Positions 59,851-64,000 of a DNA stretch of 64,000 nucleotides are shown here, piece after piece. This DNA comes from Paenibacillus sp. MZ04-78.2. GTDB lineage: Bacteria > Bacillota > Bacilli > Paenibacillales > NBRC-103111. Numbering within the stretch: the first letter of the stretch is position 1; every line of letters starts with the position of its first letter. The stretch is taken from assembly GCF_024213375.1 (NCBI RefSeq), contig NZ_JANAVJ010000007.1, positions 62,001-126,000 of the forward strand, written 5' to 3'. The translations under genes were made by a program, and so were the position numbers. The notes under the pieces were generated by a model. It saw only the letters and a program-made list of their open reading frames with translations. It searched no databases and was not told the origin of the DNA.

Positions 59851-60904
59851 TACGCTGTACGGCATTGATTTGGGAACTTCGAATACGGTGATTTACCAGC
59901 ACAGGAAAGGCATCGTCCTGCGGGAGCCATCTGTCGTGGCGATCCGGCAGGATTCGGGCGAGATGGTGGCAGCCGGTACGGAAGCGCAGGCGATGATCGG
60001 GAGGACCCCTGGCAATATCGACATCATTTACCCGCTGATGGACGGGGTGATCGCCAACTTTGACATTACGAGCGCGATGCTTCAGCATTTTATTAAAAAA
60101 ATTCAAGGCCGGGCCCCCTGGTTCCGCAGCTCGCAAGTGTATATCTCCGTACCGTGCGGCATTACGAACGTGCAGAAGCGCGCCGTCGAAGAGACGATGG
60201 TGCACAAAGGCGCCAAGAAGGCGATAGCCGTGGAAGAGCCGCTGGCCGCGGCGCTTGGGGCCGGGCTTCCGGTCGACCAGCCCATCGGCAGTCTGGTGCT
60301 CGATATCGGCGGGGGAGCGAGTCAAGTGGCCGTGCTGTCGCTCGGAGGCATCGTCGTCAGCCATACGGTACGGCGCGCAGGGATGTCGCTCGATCGGGAT
60401 ATCATCGAATACGTCAAAAAGACGTACAATTTGGCGATCGGCGAACGGACCGCGGAGGAAATCAAGAAGCAGATCGGGTCGGTCGTCGAGCGGCAGAAGG
60501 ACAAGGCCATCGATATTAAAGGCCGGGATCTGATCGACGGTTTGCCCCGGTCGCTCCGCTTGATCTCCGGCGAAATTTTCGGACTGATGGACGACTTTCT
60601 GGTGACTATTTTGGACGCGATCCGGGTGACGCTGGAGCACTGTCCGCCGGAGCTTGCCGGGGATGTGGTGGAGCGGGGCATTCTTCTGTGCGGAGGCGGC
60701 TCGCTGCTTCACGGGCTGGTCGAGCGCATTCAGGCGGAGACCAGCGTCCCCGTCCATATGGCGGCGGAGCCGCAGGATTGCACGGCGCTGGGAGCGGGCA
60801 TGATGATCGATTTTAAGCGGGAGGGCTGGAGCCGCGGGACGGCTATCCCCGGTCGGAATATCGCCGCGCAGGCGGAAGAGGAGCCTCTGCGGCAGGACGC
60901 TTAG
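59834..60904 (+). CDS. MreB/Mbl-like rod-shape protein paralogue
   Basis: A 356-residue actin-like ATPase. Nucleotide-binding motifs are present: YGIDLGTSNTVIY, VLDIGGGASQVAVLS and GILLCGGGSLLHGL; the family segment SVPCGITNVQKRAVEE also fits. MreB-type filaments guide cell-wall synthesis. The ATG, behind GGAGGAAGAC, lies inside the kinase gene. No mreC or mreD follows, so it is more like Mbl or MreBH than the main MreB. Control by the preceding two-component system is likely through co-transcription. Confidence 0.93.
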   Translation: MLKRFDTLYGIDLGTSNTVIYQHRKGIVLREPSVVAIRQDSGEMVAAGTEAQAMIGRTPGNIDIIYPLMDGVIANFDITSAMLQHFIKKIQGRAPWFRSSQVYISVPCGITNVQKRAVEETMVHKGAKKAIAVEEPLAAALGAGLPVDQPIGSLVLDIGGGASQVAVLSLGGIVVSHTVRRAGMSLDRDIIEYVKKTYNLAIGERTAEEIKKQIGSVVERQKDKAIDIKGRDLIDGLPRSLRLISGEIFGLMDDFLVTILDAIRVTLEHCPPELAGDVVERGILLCGGGSLLHGLVERIQAETSVPVHMAAEPQDCTALGAGMMIDFKREGWSRGTAIPGRNIAAQAEEEPLRQDA

Positions 60905-61015
60905 AAGGCGGCTCAGGCTCAGAAGCTGCTGCGCGGGCGAAATATAAGCCGTTGACCGTTCACGGAATTGCCGCTAAGCTATGAAAAAAGCTTGGGCTCA
61001 TAGGAGGCGGTTGTC

Positions 61016-61693
61016 ATGGCGGTAAAGCGGCTGGGCTGCTTGCATGCGCATCATTCGAACATCCGGTATTTGGAGGAAGGCCTGGCTCGCGAGGCGTTTT
61101 CCTGCCTGCATTTTGTCGATCCCGGCGCGATCCATTGGCTGACCCGCGCGGCGGCATCGGAAGCGGAGGCGCGGCAGGTGCAAACGAAGCTGCGAGGCCA
61201 ACTGGAATGGATCTCTGGCTGCGGGGTAGACGCCATTGTCATCACGTGCACGAATTACATCGCCGCGCTGTCGCCCTTGGAGCAAGCGCTCGAAGCGACG
61301 GGCGGTATTCCGGTCATCGCGATCGACGAGCCGTGGTTTGACGAGCTGCTGAAGCTCGGGGACGAGGCGGTCGTCGCCTTCACGAACCTAGCCACTGTAG
61401 AAGGAACGATGGAGCGGCTGCATGCCCATGCCAGGCTGCAGGGCAGGGTGTTCAAGGGGCAGATAGCGGTATCCGACCCGGCTTGCTTCGAAATGCTGCT
61501 GCAAGGACAGGAAGCGGCGTATACGGAGCAGGTTGAAGCGTTCCTGCTGGACTTGATACATCATTCGTCCGCCCCGGTCGCAGCGGCTCAATTGTCGATG
61601 ACGGATGCGGCCGAACGAGCCGAAGCGGCGTCCGGCGCTCGGGTGCTTTCGCCGATGCAGGCGCTTCGCAGCAGGCTGGAGGAGCTGCGGTAA
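61016..61693 (+). CDS. Asp/Glu racemase superfamily protein
   Basis: A 225-residue protein with the fold pattern of the superfamily. The first catalytic Cys is in IVITCTNYIAAL (about residue 83). The second is not seen; the matching late segment reads PVAAAQLSMTDAAERA, with Ser/Met instead, as in some hydantoin racemase- or decarboxylase-like relatives. So ordinary racemase activity is doubtful. ATG 61016 behind AGGAGGCGG. Confidence 0.8.
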   Translation: MAVKRLGCLHAHHSNIRYLEEGLAREAFSCLHFVDPGAIHWLTRAAASEAEARQVQTKLRGQLEWISGCGVDAIVITCTNYIAALSPLEQALEATGGIPVIAIDEPWFDELLKLGDEAVVAFTNLATVEGTMERLHAHARLQGRVFKGQIAVSDPACFEMLLQGQEAAYTEQVEAFLLDLIHHSSAPVAAAQLSMTDAAERAEAASGARVLSPMQALRSRLEELR

Positions 61694-61786
61694 CGCGGCC
61701 CGGTCTTGTCATAGTTACGTAATAAATCCATGGTACATTTTTCTTGCAACACTACATACGACCAAAGCTTTTAGGAGGAAATGAAC

Positions 61787-62248
61787 ATGAAGATGAACAA
61801 GCTCGTAACGGTCAGCATTGCCTGCGCCATGCTGCTCGGCGGAGCGGTATCCGCAAGCGCTGCGCCGGCTGCCACGCAAAAGCCGAGCCAGACTGCCGTG
61901 AAGGAGGCCAAGGCTCAGCATAAGCAAGCCAAGGCGTCGCTGCAGGCCGAGCAGCTCGCGCAGCTGCAAAAGACGGCATCGGGTCTCGGGATCGCGACCG
62001 ACGGCAAAACGGCGAAGGAGCTGAAGGCGGCCATCCAGGAGAAGCGCAAGGCGCTCACCGAGCAGAAGCGCGCCGATGCGCTGGCCAAGCGGAAAGCCGA
62101 GGCGGAGAAGCTGGGCATTTCCACCCAAGGCAAAACCGCCCAAGAGCTCGCCAAGGAGATTCAAGCGAAGAAGCAGGAGCAGAAGGCAAGCAAGCAGGCG
62201 AAGAAGCAAGAGCACAAAGCGAGCAAGCAGGCGAAGAAGAGCAGCTAG
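61787..62248 (+). CDS. secreted repeat protein with DUF2680-like units
   Basis: A 153-residue protein with a signal peptide (cleavage near ASA, about residue 25). Two related units are seen: LGIATDGKTAKELKAAIQEK and LGISTQGKTAQELAKEIQAK, matching the LGI-x-x-x-GKT-x-EL pattern of DUF2680-type proteins. They are joined by a Lys/Glu/Ala-rich coiled stretch, and the C-terminus repeats KKQEQKASKQA and KKQEHKASKQA. Mature protein is very basic and may bind wall polymers or nucleic acid. I use ATG 61787 rather than 61781 for correct spacing to AGGAGG. Confidence 0.8.
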   Translation: MKMNKLVTVSIACAMLLGGAVSASAAPAATQKPSQTAVKEAKAQHKQAKASLQAEQLAQLQKTASGLGIATDGKTAKELKAAIQEKRKALTEQKRADALAKRKAEAEKLGISTQGKTAQELAKEIQAKKQEQKASKQAKKQEHKASKQAKKSS

Positions 62249-62423
62249 TCGCTAGTTACTCCCATCCAAGTCTGCAAAGGTCTGCCCGTAAACCATCGCA
62301 AGATGGACGCGGCGCGGATCTTTTTTCTATCGCATGGTCGACTCGTTACGTTTCCTGTTTGACACCGGTCCCCCCGTTCAGGCATGATGATAGAAACATG
62401 CTAAGGAAAGGAGCCGCGTCCAC

Positions 62424-62633
62424 GTGAAACGGGTACTGCAAGGAGGCGTCCGCTTTTACCGCAAATGGATTTCGCCGCTGAAGCCGCCGACCTGCCGGTT
62501 TTACCCGACCTGCTCCGCCTACGCGCTGGAAGCGCTGGAGAAGCACGGCGCGGCCCGCGGTTCTTGGCTTACGGTGAAACGGATCTGCAAATGTCATCCG
62601 TTCCATCCCGGGGGAGTGGATCATGTCCCTTGA
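62424..62633 (+). CDS. yidD: membrane protein insertion efficiency factor YidD
   Basis: A 69-residue protein with the family pattern [42 protein letters not shown] and [13 protein letters not shown]. It assists YidC-dependent membrane insertion. GTG start behind AAAGGAG. The promoter of the metG T-box leader overlaps its last codons. Confidence 0.95.
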   Translation: MKRVLQGGVRFYRKWISPLKPPTCRFYPTCSAYALEALEKHGAARGSWLTVKRICKCHPFHPGGVDHVP

Positions 62634-62659
62634 CACGGGCGGTTCATTTTCGATATATT
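62630..62659 (+). promoter_or_regulatory. promoter of the metG T-box transcript
   Basis: TTGACA at 62630 overlaps the yidD stop codon; TATATT at 62654, 18-base spacer. Confidence 0.75.
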
Positions 62660-62666
62660 TGGCTTA

Positions 62667-64000
<1,334 letters not shown>

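Overview
The window looks like chromosomal DNA of a spore-forming Gram-positive bacterium of the Paenibacillaceae (Paenibacillus or a close relative). This rests on the ClpP, MetG, PckA and Ndk sequences, a YesMN-type two-component system beside a sugar ABC transporter without its own ATPase, an S-layer-homology glycosidase, TagO/TagA-type teichoic acid enzymes, a T-box and strong AGGAGG ribosome binding sites. The genus call is inference. Most of the window is GC-rich; by eye, about 1.5-15.8 kb and 51-55.7 kb are clearly more AT-rich, which suggests later acquisition.

Layout. 1-1.5 kb: clpP (partial) and an ArsR-type regulator. 1.7-8.5 kb: response regulator, sensor kinase, two permeases and a binding lipoprotein for an unknown sugar. 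8.6-15.8 kb: a LacI-controlled divergent carbohydrate cluster (FGGY kinase; xylose-isomerase-like epimerase, archaeal-type triose-phosphate isomerase homologue, YjbQ protein, SDR dehydrogenase), with three copies of a TTACAACGTTGTAA-type operator and a polyol permease; the gene set resembles tetritol/polyol catabolism. 15.9-17.6 kb: HxlR regulator divergent from a dioxygenase-DoxX pair. 17.8-20.9 kb: MHYT-PAS-GGDEF-EAL protein, then a c-di-GMP-I riboswitch with a terminator in front of a CheY-like regulator. 21-33 kb: hydrolase, acetyltransferase, VanZ-RDD protein, LTA-synthase-like sulfatase, FHA regulator, a MurA homologue with Asp replacing the catalytic Cys, PPDK, Ndk, M29 aminopeptidase, YmaF protein and TagO.

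34.1-41.0 kb, all on the minus strand, is the most striking locus: a compact RiPP (ribosomally made, modified peptide) operon. A consensus promoter drives a B12-binding radical SAM peptide C-methyltransferase-type enzyme, then a 56-residue precursor ending in alternating Val-Ser residues, a strong hairpin, an M16 peptidase, a small winged-helix regulator, an MFS exporter and an HExxH-type peptide beta-hydroxylase. A second peptide system lies at 51.2-55.7 kb: a secreted Ala-rich, Cys-free peptide, an SdpA-like (DUF5819) protein, an SdpB-like HTTM protein fused to a DCC thioredoxin-like domain, a membrane transglutaminase and a small membrane protein that could give immunity. It resembles the B. 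subtilis SdpABC toxin system but has added enzymes.

Between and after these: an S-layer GH18-like protein, pckA, a heavily deleted MacA-MacB efflux locus, a TrpXYZ-type ABC transporter, a TagA-type transferase, an inositol-monophosphatase-family enzyme, a PIN-like pair, a two-component system overlapping an MreB/Mbl paralogue, an Asp/Glu-racemase-like protein, a repeat-containing secreted protein, yidD and a T-box-controlled metG cut by the window end. No tRNA, rRNA, CRISPR array or insertion sequence was recognised.
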